51,008 nucleotides of DNA from Muribaculaceae bacterium (GCA_029060285.1 JAIDUH010000123.1:1-51008), one strand, 5' to 3'. Shown: positions 24,180-33,979, counted from the first letter of the stretch. Translations and numbers: made by a program. The notes: generated by a model not told the origin, from the letters alone.

Positions 24180-24213
24180 AAAAAGCCTTGCAATCTGATT
24201 GCAAGGCTTTTTT
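24180..24213. terminator. Bidirectional terminator, tRNA-Ser / malic enzyme
   Basis: A 15-base arm at 24180-24194 (core AAAGCCTTGCAAT) is exactly complementary to 24198-24212, with a three-base loop and A/T tracts on both sides. It lies between the tRNA (plus) and the end of the malic enzyme gene (minus), and can serve both. Confidence 0.9.
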
Positions 24214-24230
24214 GTCTCAGTTGCGATTAT

Positions 24231-26513
24231 TTATTTCTTCTCCAAAGTAATGGCATCGATTGCTGCAATCGTGATCAAATCGATGATCTCACGCTCTGAT
24301 GCATTGCTGTTGGTGAAATAGACCGGTTTTTTCAAGCCCATCTGTATCGGACCGATGATCGAGCCTACCCCCATGCTCAACAGCATCTGAGTAGTGGTGT
24401 TGGCTGCTGTCAGGTTGGGGAAGACGAGAGTGTTCACCTTTTTCCCTTTCAACTTATTGAATGGATAAGTATGATCACGCAATTCAGTGTCGATGGCATA
24501 TTCCACTTGCATCTCTCCGTCAACGTTGACTTTCGGATAATTATCATGAAGCTCCTTGACAGCATTTGCCACCATCGTAGCCTCCTCATGCTTGGAAGAA
24601 CCGAAATTGCTGTACGACAACATCGCTATTTCCGGCTCTATGGCAAAGAACCTTACGGTATGATCTGCAAGACGCGCTATATCCACAAGGGCTGACTTGT
24701 CAGCATCCGGATTCACTGCGGTGTCTGCTATGAAGTAAGTTCCCTTACGTGTATTCAAGATATGCATGGTGGCGAAATGAGTGTAGCTATCCTGAAGTCC
24801 GATGATCGAAACGACATCTTCTGCCGCTGATTCGCCCGCGGCATATGATGAATACAGGCATGCATCCGCATCTCCGGTCTCTACCATCATCATGCCGAAA
24901 TAAGAGCGTTCAAACATCTTCTCGAGCGCTAAATCGTAGGAGAAGCCTTCGCGGGCTTTCTTTTCTGCAAGGATTCTTGCATAGCGTTCACGAGTCTCCA
25001 TTTCACGGTCGTGGCGTGGATTGACGATTTCAACCCCTTCAAGCGACAGGCCGAGACGCGCTGCACGCTTCTCGATCATTTCCTCATTTCCAAGCACTAC
25101 CGGACGGCATACACCTTCATGGTGACTTCTGACTGCTGCACGGAGCATATTATCCATATTGCCTTCACAGATGACGACCCTTTTCGGGGTATGGCGCGCC
25201 ATCTCTGTGATTCGGCGCATCATCTTGCCGTCGTCTCCCATCAGGGTTCGGAGCCTTACTTGATAAGCATCCCAATCCGAGATAGGGCGCTTCGCAATGC
25301 CCGACTCTGCAGCTGCCTTTGCCACTGCCGGAGCAACGCACAGAAGCAGACGCGGATCGAGAGCTTTGGGCAAGATATAGTCTCTGCCAAATTTGATGTT
25401 GTTCATGCCGTATGCTTCATCCACTACTGCTGGGACAGGACGATGCGCAAGTTCAGCAATTGCATGCACAGCGGCTATCTTCATTGCCTCGTTGATTCCT
25501 GTGGCCCCACTGTCAAGTGCACCGCGGAAGATATATGGAAATCCGATGACATTGTTGATTTGGTTAGGATAATCAGACCTTCCGGTGGCGACAATGATGT
25601 CAGGGCGAGTCTCGATGGCAAGATTATAATCAATTTCAGGATTCGGATTGGCCAGTGCGAACACTACCGGTTTGTCTGCCATAGAACGCACCATTTCAGG
25701 TGTGACTACATCAGCCACTGATAGCCCGAGAAAGACGTCGGCACCCTCCATCGCCTCTTCCAAGGTGTGGAGGTCGCGTGTGGTGGCAAACTCACGTTTC
25801 TGTTCATTCAGGTTAGGGCGGTCGGCCCTGATCACACCCTTTGAATCGCACATCACCACATTTTCCCGTCTCACTCCCAACTGTACGTAAAGGCGCGTGC
25901 AACTTATTGCGGCAGCTCCCGCCCCGTTCACTACGAGTCGGATGTCCTCTATTTTCTTTTCTTGAATCTGGAGGGCATTGAGAAGTCCGGCGGCAGAAAT
26001 TATTGCTGTGCCGTGCTGGTCATCATGCATGATAGGAATGTCACATTCCGCTTTCAGGCGAGTTTCGATCTCAAAGCATTCCGGTGCCTTGATATCTTCG
26101 AGGTTGATTCCTCCAAAAGTGGGGGAGATAGCCTTGACTATCTGGATGATCTTATCCGGATCTTTTTCATTGATTTCAATGTCGAATGCATCAAGCCCGG
26201 CAAATATCTTAAAGAGCAGGGCCTTCCCTTCCATCACCGGCTTCCCTGCCAATGCACCTATGTCTCCGAGCCCTAATACAGCTGTCCCATTGCTTATGAC
26301 GCCTACTAAATTTCCTTTGTCGGTGTATTTGTAAGCATCTTCAGGATTCTTTTCTATTTCAAGACAAGGAAATGCCACGCCCGGTGAATATGCCAACGCG
26401 AGGTCATGCTGAGATGCATATGGTTTGGTGGGGACTATTTCTATTTTCCCCGGTTTGCCCTCTTCATGATATTCGAGGGCCATCTCTTTTGTCACTTTCG
26501 ATATGTTCTGCAT
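24231..26513 (-). CDS. maeB: NADP-dependent malic enzyme, MaeB type
   Basis: 760 residues. The N-terminal ~420 residues are malic enzyme: NGTAVLGLGDIGALAGKPVM (75-94), the metal/substrate site MHDDQHGTA, the nucleotide-binding VVNGAGAAAISC and FALANPNPEI. The C-terminal ~330 residues are a phosphotransacetylase-like domain, which in MaeB proteins is regulatory (acetyl-CoA) rather than catalytic. The length matches E. coli MaeB (759). It oxidatively decarboxylates malate to pyruvate, yielding NADPH, in the cytoplasm. The DUF805 gene lies 26 bases upstream on the same strand, so the two may be co-transcribed. Confidence 0.95.
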   Translation of the reverse strand: MQNISKVTKEMALEYHEEGKPGKIEIVPTKPYASQHDLALAYSPGVAFPCLEIEKNPEDAYKYTDKGNLVGVISNGTAVLGLGDIGALAGKPVMEGKALLFKIFAGLDAFDIEINEKDPDKIIQIVKAISPTFGGINLEDIKAPECFEIETRLKAECDIPIMHDDQHGTAIISAAGLLNALQIQEKKIEDIRLVVNGAGAAAISCTRLYVQLGVRRENVVMCDSKGVIRADRPNLNEQKREFATTRDLHTLEEAMEGADVFLGLSVADVVTPEMVRSMADKPVVFALANPNPEIDYNLAIETRPDIIVATGRSDYPNQINNVIGFPYIFRGALDSGATGINEAMKIAAVHAIAELAHRPVPAVVDEAYGMNNIKFGRDYILPKALDPRLLLCVAPAVAKAAAESGIAKRPISDWDAYQVRLRTLMGDDGKMMRRITEMARHTPKRVVICEGNMDNMLRAAVRSHHEGVCRPVVLGNEEMIEKRAARLGLSLEGVEIVNPRHDREMETRERYARILAEKKAREGFSYDLALEKMFERSYFGMMMVETGDADACLYSSYAAGESAAEDVVSIIGLQDSYTHFATMHILNTRKGTYFIADTAVNPDADKSALVDIARLADHTVRFFAIEPEIAMLSYSNFGSSKHEEATMVANAVKELHDNYPKVNVDGEMQVEYAIDTELRDHTYPFNKLKGKKVNTLVFPNLTAANTTTQMLLSMGVGSIIGPIQMGLKKPVYFTNSNASEREIIDLITIAAIDAITLEKK

Positions 26514-26539
26514 TATCTATATATTTACAGTCCTATTTC

Positions 26540-26920
26540 TTATCCGACCAAATTAGGCACCGGACCATATTCGTTCGTTTCCATCTGACTGTCCTTGCAA
26601 TACCATACAAGAAGAATTATCCAGCCGACTATAGGAATGAGTGAAAGGAAAATCCACCAGCCGCTCTTGCCGATATCATGCAGGCGTCTTACATCTATAC
26701 CGAGATTAGGGAGCAGCAGGGCAATGCCAACGAGTCCGCTTACGATGCTCATGACATTTTGGTTCCAACAAAATACGATCTCCACTACGATTCCGAGAAT
26801 GAATGCAAACAGTTGGAACCACCAGAATTCTGACCGCGATGCGCGTCCGCTGAAATTGCAGTAGTTCAGCTTCAATGCCCTTTCAACTGCCTCCTTAAAC
26901 GTAACTTGTCTTTGATACAT
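26540..26920 (-). CDS. DUF805 membrane protein
   Basis: 126 residues from ATG 26920 (a second ATG at 26926 is possible). The family signature is complete: YCNFSGRASRSEFWWF (residues 20-35) before the first helix, then LGIDVRRLHDIGKSGWW between helices and a last helix with PIVGWIILLVWYCKDS. Three to four membrane helices in total. DUF805 proteins are widespread inner-membrane proteins with no assigned function. It is upstream of maeB on the same strand. Confidence 0.9.
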   Translation of the reverse strand: MYQRQVTFKEAVERALKLNYCNFSGRASRSEFWWFQLFAFILGIVVEIVFCWNQNVMSIVSGLVGIALLLPNLGIDVRRLHDIGKSGWWIFLSLIPIVGWIILLVWYCKDSQMETNEYGPVPNLVG

Positions 26921-26946
26921 AATCATTAAATTTGGGGTGAATTAAA

Positions 26947-26987
26947 TTGCAATGGATCTGTGTTTCCACCAATCCATTGCAAAGTTA
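26947..26987 (-). promoter_or_regulatory. Promoter -7 element and leader hairpin of the DUF805 gene
   Basis: On the minus strand TAACTTTG occupies 26987-26980, overlapping the first arm of an 11-bp perfect inverted repeat (26972-26982 with 26947-26957, TTGCAATGGAT and its complement, loop of 14). The transcript would start within or near the first arm. The repeat could be an operator or an mRNA leader hairpin; no T-tract suggests termination. A -33 TTTG is not clear. Confidence 0.45.
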
Positions 26988-27040
26988 ATCAAAAATTCCT
27001 AACATTCTCCATATTTACATCAAATAATCTTTTATTTTCT

Positions 27041-27742
27041 CTAAATTGTGGAAAGAAGTGTCTGAATCTTCCGTGCTGTCTCGGCAGCTTGCTTTGTAAA
27101 CTCTGCCTTTGGTTCTTCTGTTGATTTCCCTATTTGACGCTCATCCGTGAAAATCTGACAATCCGCTACGAGGGTGAAGCAATTTTCAAGAAGTTCAGGC
27201 CATTCAGTCAGGTCCACTCGTGTCTGAAGCGAGTCAAGGGCAAGGGCTATATTAAATGCCGAACGTGTAAGCACATTGTCTGAAGCATTATTCTCACAAT
27301 TATAGATGAAAGTGTTGAGACGTCTCAAAAGCACGGGACTCATCTTTGTAAGTTTATCTTTTTCTTGAGCTGAATGCAAGGCACGCTGCTTCTCTATCTC
27401 AGATGTGATATCAATCTCTGACTTCATTGAGCCCACTGCATTCAAAAAGAATCCTAAGATAGTCAATCCGCACATCACTTCTACTGCAGTGACGCATTGT
27501 GCCCATCCATGAGCCGGTGTATAATCACCGAAACCAAGTGTAGTTATGGTCACGATGCTATAGTACAGCCATGATCCGAAGTCGGTCCCGGCTCCATCAG
27601 GGATCCTGAACTGCCCGTCAGGAAGTGCCCAATAAATCAAGGCAAAAACCGGCATTAATGCGATATATGACCCTATCCATACGATAGGCCTTACATTCGA
27701 CACAACATGGAAAAAGTGTCTTACACGATCAGATATTTTCAT
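27041..27742 (-). CDS. Two-helix potassium channel protein
   Basis: 233 residues. A first membrane helix (about 20-40), a pore loop with selectivity filter TTLGFGD (67-73) and a second helix (about 85-105) form the Ion_trans_2 core. GFGD in place of GYGD is a known variant in K+-selective channels. The remaining 125 residues are cytosolic and helical, starting with a charged coiled-coil-like stretch (SEIEKQRALHSAQEKDKL), with no recognisable RCK domain. It probably forms a tetrameric inner-membrane channel. Divergent from the S9 peptidase gene. Confidence 0.86.
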   Translation of the reverse strand: MKISDRVRHFFHVVSNVRPIVWIGSYIALMPVFALIYWALPDGQFRIPDGAGTDFGSWLYYSIVTITTLGFGDYTPAHGWAQCVTAVEVMCGLTILGFFLNAVGSMKSEIDITSEIEKQRALHSAQEKDKLTKMSPVLLRRLNTFIYNCENNASDNVLTRSAFNIALALDSLQTRVDLTEWPELLENCFTLVADCQIFTDERQIGKSTEEPKAEFTKQAAETARKIQTLLSTI

Positions 27743-27813
27743 AATATTTCATTTGATAAAGGTTATTAACTTTCCTTATAACAATTTCACACCCCAAAAG
27801 GCTTAATCTTAAA

Positions 27814-27848
27814 ATAATTCTCAATTCTGAATTCTCAATTCTAAATTA
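27814..27848. repeat. AT-rich word array (AATTCTCAATTCTG type)
   Basis: AATTCTCAATTC occurs twice, joined by TG and followed by TAAATT, directly upstream of the -7 element at 27856 and thus covering the -33 region. Related to the array at 13814-13848. Confidence 0.6.
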
Positions 27849-27855
27849 TTTTATA

Positions 27856-27863
27856 TAACTTTG
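27856..27863 (+). promoter_or_regulatory. -7 element (TAACTTTG) for the S9 peptidase gene
   Basis: TAACTTTG followed by C is a full match to TAnnTTTG, 20 bases before the start codon at 27884. The -33 region is occupied by the word array and holds no TTTG. Confidence 0.55.
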
Positions 27864-27883
27864 CATTCTAAATACTGCTGAAT

Positions 27884-30136
27884 ATGAAAATTTCCAAATA
27901 TTTACTCTTCATGGCATCGCTTTCGCTCTCCATCCAATCGATGGCGCAGGGAACGATCGAAGACTACAACCGCGCCTTCGGACTTGCTGAGAAATACAAC
28001 TATGGCTATGTGCCTAATGCCCGTATTTACCCGCAATGGATTGGCAATACCGGCAAATTCTGGTATGTCGAAGAAAAACTGGATGGCTCGAAAAAGTATG
28101 TTCTCGTTGATGCTGCGAAGCAAAAACGTTCGGAGTTGTTCGACCACAAAGCGGTGGCAGGAGAATTATGGGCTAAAGGAATCGAAGACATAAATGAGAG
28201 CGACCTCAAACTTCAGCATGTTATCGTGTCGGAAAATCTTGATACTGTCTTGTTTAACCGTGACGGACGCATGTGGGCTTTCGTCAAGAGTGGCAAAGAT
28301 CATCTGATCGATAGGGGAGAGGTGCCTGCTCCTCCGGCTCAGCCTCACTGGATGGTGGTGGACGAGGAAAAAGATTTTCCTCCTGTTACATCTCCTGATG
28401 GCAAGAAAGTGGCTTTTGTCAGCGATAATAATCTTTGTGTAAGAGACGTGGTGACCGGAGAGGTCGTCCGGCTTACTACTGACGGGACAATCGGTAATTA
28501 TTACTCTTCCTATATTTATTGGTCGCCCGATAGCAAGAAATTCGCCGTCAACAAGATTCGTCCTGTAGAAAAGAGATATGTCTACTATGTGGAGTCCTCT
28601 CCTTCACGCGGGAGTCAGCCCGTTCTTCACAAGCAGGAATATGCTAAGCCGGGTGATGAACTCCGTTTCAAGCTTCCTGTAATAGCAGATGTGGAAAAGA
28701 ATCTTGTCATAGTTCCTGATACTCGCCTTTTCGATCATCAGTATGACATATGGGGTCCGCAATGGAATTCCGACAGTGAAGCAATAACTTTTGAATTCAA
28801 TGAGCGAGGCCACAAGAACTATCGCATTCTTGAGATGTCTGCAACGGATGGTGCCGTGCGTCCCCTCGTTGAGGAGTCTCATGATAAATACGTGAACTAT
28901 TCACGCATCTTCCGCCATTATCTTGAAGATGGCAAGAGAATCATATGGAGCAGCGAGCGCGACAACTACAATCATCTTTATATGTATGATCGAGCTTCCG
29001 GCAAGCCGACCCATCAGATCACCAAGGGCGACTGGTACGTACGCGATGTCGTGAAAGTAGATGAGGAAAATGGGAAGATATATTTCTCGGCAAATGGAGT
29101 CAACAAGGATGAGGATCCTTATTTCATCCGATATTATGTGATAAATTTCGATGGCTCAGGCATGACCGATCTTACTCCCGAGTCCGGTAATCATCGAGCC
29201 GTTTTCTCCCCTGATTTCAGATACCTTGTCGATACTTATTCCACCGTCTCGACCGCTCCGGTCACTTGTCTGCGCGATGCATCCTCCGGCAAGGAACTGA
29301 TGAGGGTGGCTGAGGCCGATCTGTCAGCCCTTGTTGATGCCGGATGGAAGGCTCCGGAGGTGTTTGTCGCTCCCGGTCGGGATGGTAAAACTGATATGTG
29401 GGGTGTAATATACCGTCCATCCAATTTTGATGAGAATAAGAAATACCCTGTTGTCGAATACATCTATCAAGGTCCGGGCGACCAGTATGTGCCCAAATCG
29501 TTTGTGGGTCTCAACCGCAATATGAGTGCCCTTGCTGAGCTTGGCTTCATCGTGGTGATGGTAGACGGCATGGGGACCTCTTTCCGCTCTCGGGAGTTTG
29601 AAAACGTATGCTACAAGAATCTTGTTGATGCCGGTCTTCCTGACCATATTGCATGGATAAAGGTTGCAGGTGAGAAATATCCTTATATGGACATTGAGCG
29701 CGTTGGAATTTTTGGTGCATCAGCAGGTGGACAGGAATCTACGACGGCTGTGCTTCGCCACCCCGAATTTTACAAGGCTGCCTATTCTGCTTGCGGTTGC
29801 CATGACAACCGTATGGACAAGATCTGGTGGAATGAGCAGTGGCTTGGCTATCCTATAGATGAAAGTTATATAGAGGCGTCCAACGTAGAGAACGCCCATC
29901 TCCTGTCGCGTCCTTTGATGTTGGTGGTCGGTGAGCTTGACGATAATGTCGACCCTGCATCTACAATGCAGGTAGCCGATGCTCTGATTAAAGCCAATAA
30001 AGATTTTGAACTCGTCGTGATACCCGGAGCAGCTCACACCATGGGCGAATCATTTGGCGAGCATAAACGCTTCGACTTCTTTGTCCGCCACCTACTTGGT
30101 GTCAACCCTCCTTCCTGGTCAGATATCAAATATTAA
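27884..30136 (+). CDS. S9B-family dipeptidyl peptidase (DPP-IV-like)
   Basis: 750 residues with a cleaved signal peptide ending near MAQG. An N-terminal beta-propeller (about 60-480, e.g. PPVTSPDGKKVAFVSDNNL and IYWSPDSKKFAVNKI) precedes an alpha/beta hydrolase domain. The catalytic triad is Ser613 in GASAGG (rather than the GWSYGG of DPP-IV), Asp686 in GELDDNV and His718 in AAHTMGE. It would remove dipeptides or cut short peptides in the periplasm. A GH2 gene follows after 55 bases, so the pair may be co-transcribed for use of glycoprotein-derived material; that link is inference. Confidence 0.88.
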   Translation: MKISKYLLFMASLSLSIQSMAQGTIEDYNRAFGLAEKYNYGYVPNARIYPQWIGNTGKFWYVEEKLDGSKKYVLVDAAKQKRSELFDHKAVAGELWAKGIEDINESDLKLQHVIVSENLDTVLFNRDGRMWAFVKSGKDHLIDRGEVPAPPAQPHWMVVDEEKDFPPVTSPDGKKVAFVSDNNLCVRDVVTGEVVRLTTDGTIGNYYSSYIYWSPDSKKFAVNKIRPVEKRYVYYVESSPSRGSQPVLHKQEYAKPGDELRFKLPVIADVEKNLVIVPDTRLFDHQYDIWGPQWNSDSEAITFEFNERGHKNYRILEMSATDGAVRPLVEESHDKYVNYSRIFRHYLEDGKRIIWSSERDNYNHLYMYDRASGKPTHQITKGDWYVRDVVKVDEENGKIYFSANGVNKDEDPYFIRYYVINFDGSGMTDLTPESGNHRAVFSPDFRYLVDTYSTVSTAPVTCLRDASSGKELMRVAEADLSALVDAGWKAPEVFVAPGRDGKTDMWGVIYRPSNFDENKKYPVVEYIYQGPGDQYVPKSFVGLNRNMSALAELGFIVVMVDGMGTSFRSREFENVCYKNLVDAGLPDHIAWIKVAGEKYPYMDIERVGIFGASAGGQESTTAVLRHPEFYKAAYSACGCHDNRMDKIWWNEQWLGYPIDESYIEASNVENAHLLSRPLMLVVGELDDNVDPASTMQVADALIKANKDFELVVIPGAAHTMGESFGEHKRFDFFVRHLLGVNPPSWSDIKY

Positions 30137-30191
30137 TTAAAGTCAACACAGTTCTGAGGACGTCATTCCGAAGTAATACAAAAATACAATT

Positions 30192-32555
30192 ATGAACACA
30201 TCCAAATTATTTCTGGCGGCGATCGCCGCTTCCATCGCTTTCCCGGCGTTTTCACGTGAGTCCCGTCTCCTTGATAATGGCTGGACTTTCTCCTTGGTGC
30301 CAGATTCCGGATCTACGGTACAGCCCTTCACCAAGACGGTCGATCTCCCGCACGACTGGAGCATCGAGCTTCCCTTTGATGCTAAGGCATCTTCACACAA
30401 TGAAGGTGGCTTCGTCATCAGAGGAAAGGGTACGTATGAGAAGAAGATAGACCTCACTGCCAAGGATCTTGCTGATTCGAAATATTCACTTCTTTTCGAG
30501 GGTGTATATGAGCGCTGGACACTAAAAGTCAACGGAAAGGAAGTCGGTTTCCGTCCCTACGGTTATTCCTCTGTGATCTATGATATAACTCCATATCTCC
30601 ACGCAGGTGTGAATACGATTGAGGTGGATGTGGATAGTTCCCACGGCAGAAGCGGACGATGGTACACAGGTTCCGGTATCTATCGTCACGTCCGTCTGAT
30701 AAAAACAGGAGAAATATCCATTGCTCCATGGTCTCTCGTCGTTAGAACATCATCGGTCACAGACGAGGAAGCATTAGTGAACGTTATGGTTGAATTGGAT
30801 GGATACAGACCAGATTCTAAATTAATATCAGTATTCAAAATACTTGATCCATCAGGCAAGATAGTGGCCTCAAAGGATATGGATAAGTGTGGTAAAAGTT
30901 TTGGAATGGTCTTTAAGATTAAAGACCCAATGTTGTGGAGTCCAGAATCACCTTCTCTTTATACTGTAGAGGTTTCACTGTCAGATGACGGTAAGGAAAT
31001 CGATAGTGTAAGTGAAAAATTCGGTATCCGTACCATCTCGTACTCTGCTGAGGAAGGCTTTATGCTCAATGGCAAGCCTGTACTCTTGAACGGCGCTTGC
31101 GTCCATCATGACAATGGTATGCTTGGCGCTGCTTCTTTCGATGCCGCTGAAGCACGTAAGGTGCGTCTTATGAAAGAAGCCGGTTTCAATGCCATCCGCA
31201 CAAGCCATAATCTTCCTTCCCCAGCATTCCTTGATGAATGCGACCGTCAGGGAATCCTTGTCATTGACGAGGCTTTCGATGGCTGGCGTGATCAGAAGAA
31301 TGCCGATGACTATCACCTCTGGATTGATGAATGGGGTGTGAAGGATGTGGGTGATATGGTTCGTCGCGACCGCAACCACCCTTCAATCATCGCCTGGAGT
31401 ATAGGTAACGAGGTGATCGAACGCAAACACATTGGAGTTGTCTCTACTGCACGCAGTTTTGCCAATGAATGTCGTCGCCTTGATCCGACGCGGCCCGTGA
31501 CAGAGGCGCTTTGTGCATGGGACCGTGACTGGGAAATCTACGACCCCCATGCCGAGGCGCTTGATATAGTGGGCTACAACTATATGATACACAAGTCTGA
31601 GAGCGACCATGAGCGTTGTCCGGAGCGTGTGATGTGGCAGACTGAGTCTTATCCACGCGATGCCGCCTCCAACTGGCACAAGGTGAAGGAAAATCCATAC
31701 GTCATAGGCGATTTTGTTTGGACCGGTCTCGACTATCTCGGAGAGTCCGGACTCGGACGTTATTTCTACAAAGGGGAGACCGAGGGCGAGCAATGGATGG
31801 CATATCAGTGGCCTTGGCACGGCTCATACTGCGGCGATGTGGACATTACCGGCTGGCGCAAGCCCATTTCCCACTATCGTGATATGCTTTATAACGATGA
31901 TAATAAGCTCTACATGGCAGTTCGTGAACCCAACGGCTACTACGGGGAAGTGAAGACCACAATGTGGAGCGTATGGCCCACATGGGAGTCTTGGAACTGG
32001 AAAGGTCACGAGGGCAAGCCTATTGAGGTTGAGGTGATGAGCCGTTATCCCAAAGTGCGTCTTTATTTCAATGATACTCTGATAGGAGAAAAGGAAGCAG
32101 GCGAAGCAAAAGATTGTATGGCTGTCTTTGAGGTGGCTTACGCTCCGGGTACTTTGAAGGCTACAGGTGTAGATGCCGGCGGAAATGAAGTGGAGACTTT
32201 CACATTGACTACTGCAGGCGATCCGGTCGCTATCCGCCTTACACCCGATAAGACAACCCTTTCGGCTGATAATCAGGATCTGGCATACGTTATTGTTGAG
32301 GTTGTTGATGCCGAGGGTAGGGTGGTGCCTGATGCTGAGTTCCCGGTAGTGTTTAATGTATCCGGCAATGCTGTGTTGAAAGCTGCAGGAAATGCACTCC
32401 TTAAGGATTCAGACCCATATTTCGACTCTAAAGCCAACACTTGGAAAGGTCGCGCCATGGCAATAGTGAAATCCACAGACCGCAAAGGGGCTTCTACGCT
32501 GAAGGCCACAGCCAAAGGACTGAAGCCCGCCTCCCTCAAACTGACCTCAAAATAA
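30192..32555 (+). CDS. Glycoside hydrolase family 2 (beta-galactosidase-like)
   Basis: 787 residues with a signal peptide ending about FPAFS. Domains in order: GH2 sugar-binding jelly roll (about 25-185, VDLPHDWS and GRWYTGSGIYRHV), Ig-like domain (190-285), TIM barrel (290-590), DUF4982-type Ig-like domain, and a final Big/invasin-like Ig domain (from about 675). The acid/base is Glu407 in SIGNEV and the nucleophile Glu485 in QTESY. Enzymes with this build act on terminal beta-linked galactose or related sugars in the periplasm. No SusC/SusD pair is adjacent, so a polysaccharide utilisation locus is not evident. The Ig-like part near 30770-31010 is more AT-rich than the rest. Confidence 0.9.
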   Translation: MNTSKLFLAAIAASIAFPAFSRESRLLDNGWTFSLVPDSGSTVQPFTKTVDLPHDWSIELPFDAKASSHNEGGFVIRGKGTYEKKIDLTAKDLADSKYSLLFEGVYERWTLKVNGKEVGFRPYGYSSVIYDITPYLHAGVNTIEVDVDSSHGRSGRWYTGSGIYRHVRLIKTGEISIAPWSLVVRTSSVTDEEALVNVMVELDGYRPDSKLISVFKILDPSGKIVASKDMDKCGKSFGMVFKIKDPMLWSPESPSLYTVEVSLSDDGKEIDSVSEKFGIRTISYSAEEGFMLNGKPVLLNGACVHHDNGMLGAASFDAAEARKVRLMKEAGFNAIRTSHNLPSPAFLDECDRQGILVIDEAFDGWRDQKNADDYHLWIDEWGVKDVGDMVRRDRNHPSIIAWSIGNEVIERKHIGVVSTARSFANECRRLDPTRPVTEALCAWDRDWEIYDPHAEALDIVGYNYMIHKSESDHERCPERVMWQTESYPRDAASNWHKVKENPYVIGDFVWTGLDYLGESGLGRYFYKGETEGEQWMAYQWPWHGSYCGDVDITGWRKPISHYRDMLYNDDNKLYMAVREPNGYYGEVKTTMWSVWPTWESWNWKGHEGKPIEVEVMSRYPKVRLYFNDTLIGEKEAGEAKDCMAVFEVAYAPGTLKATGVDAGGNEVETFTLTTAGDPVAIRLTPDKTTLSADNQDLAYVIVEVVDAEGRVVPDAEFPVVFNVSGNAVLKAAGNALLKDSDPYFDSKANTWKGRAMAIVKSTDRKGASTLKATAKGLKPASLKLTSK

Positions 32556-32583
32556 AATCTAATCTAATAAATTGCCAATGCGC

Positions 32584-32614
32584 TTGTGCGTATAGCCGAA
32601 ATTCATTAATTTTG
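32584..32614 (+). promoter_or_regulatory. Bacteroidetes-type promoter for purT
   Basis: TTG at 32584-32586 and TAATTTTG at 32607-32614, with a 20-base spacer, fit the -33/-7 consensus. The leader to purT is about 120 bases and holds the dispersed ATTATGCAT repeat near its end. I looked for purine-riboswitch core sequences in it and saw none. Confidence 0.6.
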
Positions 32615-32700
32615 CATTTTAAACGAAAAACTATATAATGTATGATGCGCGATTTTAAGCTACATTGCTTATTCATGATGGGGTGAGAAGCTTAAGATTG

Positions 32701-32735
32701 ATTATGCATTAAGCATTATGAATTATGCATTAACG
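32701..32735. repeat. 35-bp dispersed repeat, copy 2 (ATTATGCATT type)
   Basis: This stretch (ATTATGCATTAAGCATTATG, then AATTATGCATTAA) matches 13003-13038 at almost every base. It lies seven bases before the purT start at 32742 and also contains an in-frame ATG (32718) that would add MNYALTKI to PurT. Confidence 0.75.
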
Positions 32736-32741
32736 AAAATT

Positions 32742-33941
32742 ATGTCAAAGATAGGAAGCGTAATGACTCCCAAGGGATGCAAGGCGATGCTGCTTGGTAG
32801 TGGCGAACTTGGTAAAGAAGTCGCTCTCGAACTTCAGCGTTTCGGCGTAGAAGTTATAGCATGCGACAAATATCCCAATGCGCCTGCAATGCAGGTGGCC
32901 CATAAATGCTACGTATTCAATATGCTTGATGGCGAAGAACTCCGTCGCATCGTCGAGCTCGAACGCCCTGACCATATTATCCCTGAAATAGAGGCTATTG
33001 CTACCCCGACTCTTGTAGAACTTGAGAAAGAAGGATTCAATGTGACTCCGACAGCTCGTGCTGCCTGGCTCACTATGAACCGTGAAGGTATCCGTAGGCT
33101 TGCTCACGAAGAACTCGGGGTCAAGACTTCTCCTTATCGTTTTGCCTCCACTCGTGAGGAATTTGACGAGGCAGTCAAAGAAATCGGTATCCCTTGCGTC
33201 GTGAAACCCATCATGAGCAGTTCCGGCCATGGACAGAGCGTAATCAAGAATTCTGACCAGATTGATCACGCTTGGAAAGAGGCTCAGGAAGGTGGACGTG
33301 CAGGTGCCGGTAGGGTGATTGTAGAAGGTTTTATAGATTTTGACTATGAAATTACGTTACTGACTGTCCGCACAGTGTCAGGAACTGTCTTCTGCCAGCC
33401 TGTGGGGCACATTCAGATCGACGGTGACTATCGCTATTCATGGCAACCTCAGCCAATGTCGGAAAAAGCTCTTGCATCGGCACAAGAGATCGCCAAGAAA
33501 GTGACCGACGCTCTTGGTGGCTATGGCATCTTCGGTGTTGAACTCTTCATTAAGGGCGACGAGGTTATCTTCAGTGAAGTTTCTCCCCGTCCTCACGACA
33601 CCGGCATGGTGACTATGATATCGCAGGATATGTCGGAGTTTGCTCTCCATGCGCGCGCTGTGCTCGGGCTTCCGGTGCCTGCCATTGATTTCTATGGACC
33701 CTCGGCATCACGTGCCATCGTCGTGGAAGGAGACACAGACTGTGTGGAATTCGACAATCTTGAGACCGTTCTTGCTGAGCCGGGTACTCAACTCCGTATT
33801 TTCGGCAAGCCGGAGGTACATGGACATCGCCGTATGGGTGTGATCCTCGCTCGAGGAGTATCTGTAGACGAAGCTCGCGAAAAAGCCGCCCGTGCTTATG
33901 AAGCCCTGAAAGTCGCAGGTGCCACCAAAGACATCAAGTAA
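32742..33941 (+). CDS. purT: Formate-dependent phosphoribosylglycinamide formyltransferase
   Basis: 399 residues from ATG 32742, the start that matches the usual N-terminus; the upstream in-frame ATG 32718 lies in a dispersed repeat. The N-terminal domain has [18 protein letters not shown] (about 17-34) and [15 protein letters not shown], then IPEIEAIAT. The ATP-grasp domain has [31 protein letters not shown] and the C-terminal [14 protein letters not shown], all PurT hallmarks. It makes formyl-GAR from GAR, formate and ATP, the third step of purine synthesis, without tetrahydrofolate. Single-gene unit with its own promoter and terminator. Confidence 0.95.
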   Translation: MSKIGSVMTPKGCKAMLLGSGELGKEVALELQRFGVEVIACDKYPNAPAMQVAHKCYVFNMLDGEELRRIVELERPDHIIPEIEAIATPTLVELEKEGFNVTPTARAAWLTMNREGIRRLAHEELGVKTSPYRFASTREEFDEAVKEIGIPCVVKPIMSSSGHGQSVIKNSDQIDHAWKEAQEGGRAGAGRVIVEGFIDFDYEITLLTVRTVSGTVFCQPVGHIQIDGDYRYSWQPQPMSEKALASAQEIAKKVTDALGGYGIFGVELFIKGDEVIFSEVSPRPHDTGMVTMISQDMSEFALHARAVLGLPVPAIDFYGPSASRAIVVEGDTDCVEFDNLETVLAEPGTQLRIFGKPEVHGHRRMGVILARGVSVDEAREKAARAYEALKVAGATKDIK

Positions 33942-33979
33942 TATGGAGCAGAAGGCTTCCCGGTTCGCTATGATAAAAG

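Noticed and set aside
24088-24215. tRNA-Ser as an attachment site of an integrated element
   Set aside because: No integrase gene and no second copy of the tRNA 3' end were seen on either side; the flanks are ordinary genes.
30192-32555. Polysaccharide utilisation locus around the GH2 gene
   Set aside because: No SusC, SusD, or sensor/regulator gene is nearby; only an S9 peptidase gene is adjacent.
32615-32741. Purine riboswitch in the purT leader
   Set aside because: The conserved junction and loop sequences of the purine aptamer are not visible, and part of the leader is a dispersed repeat.
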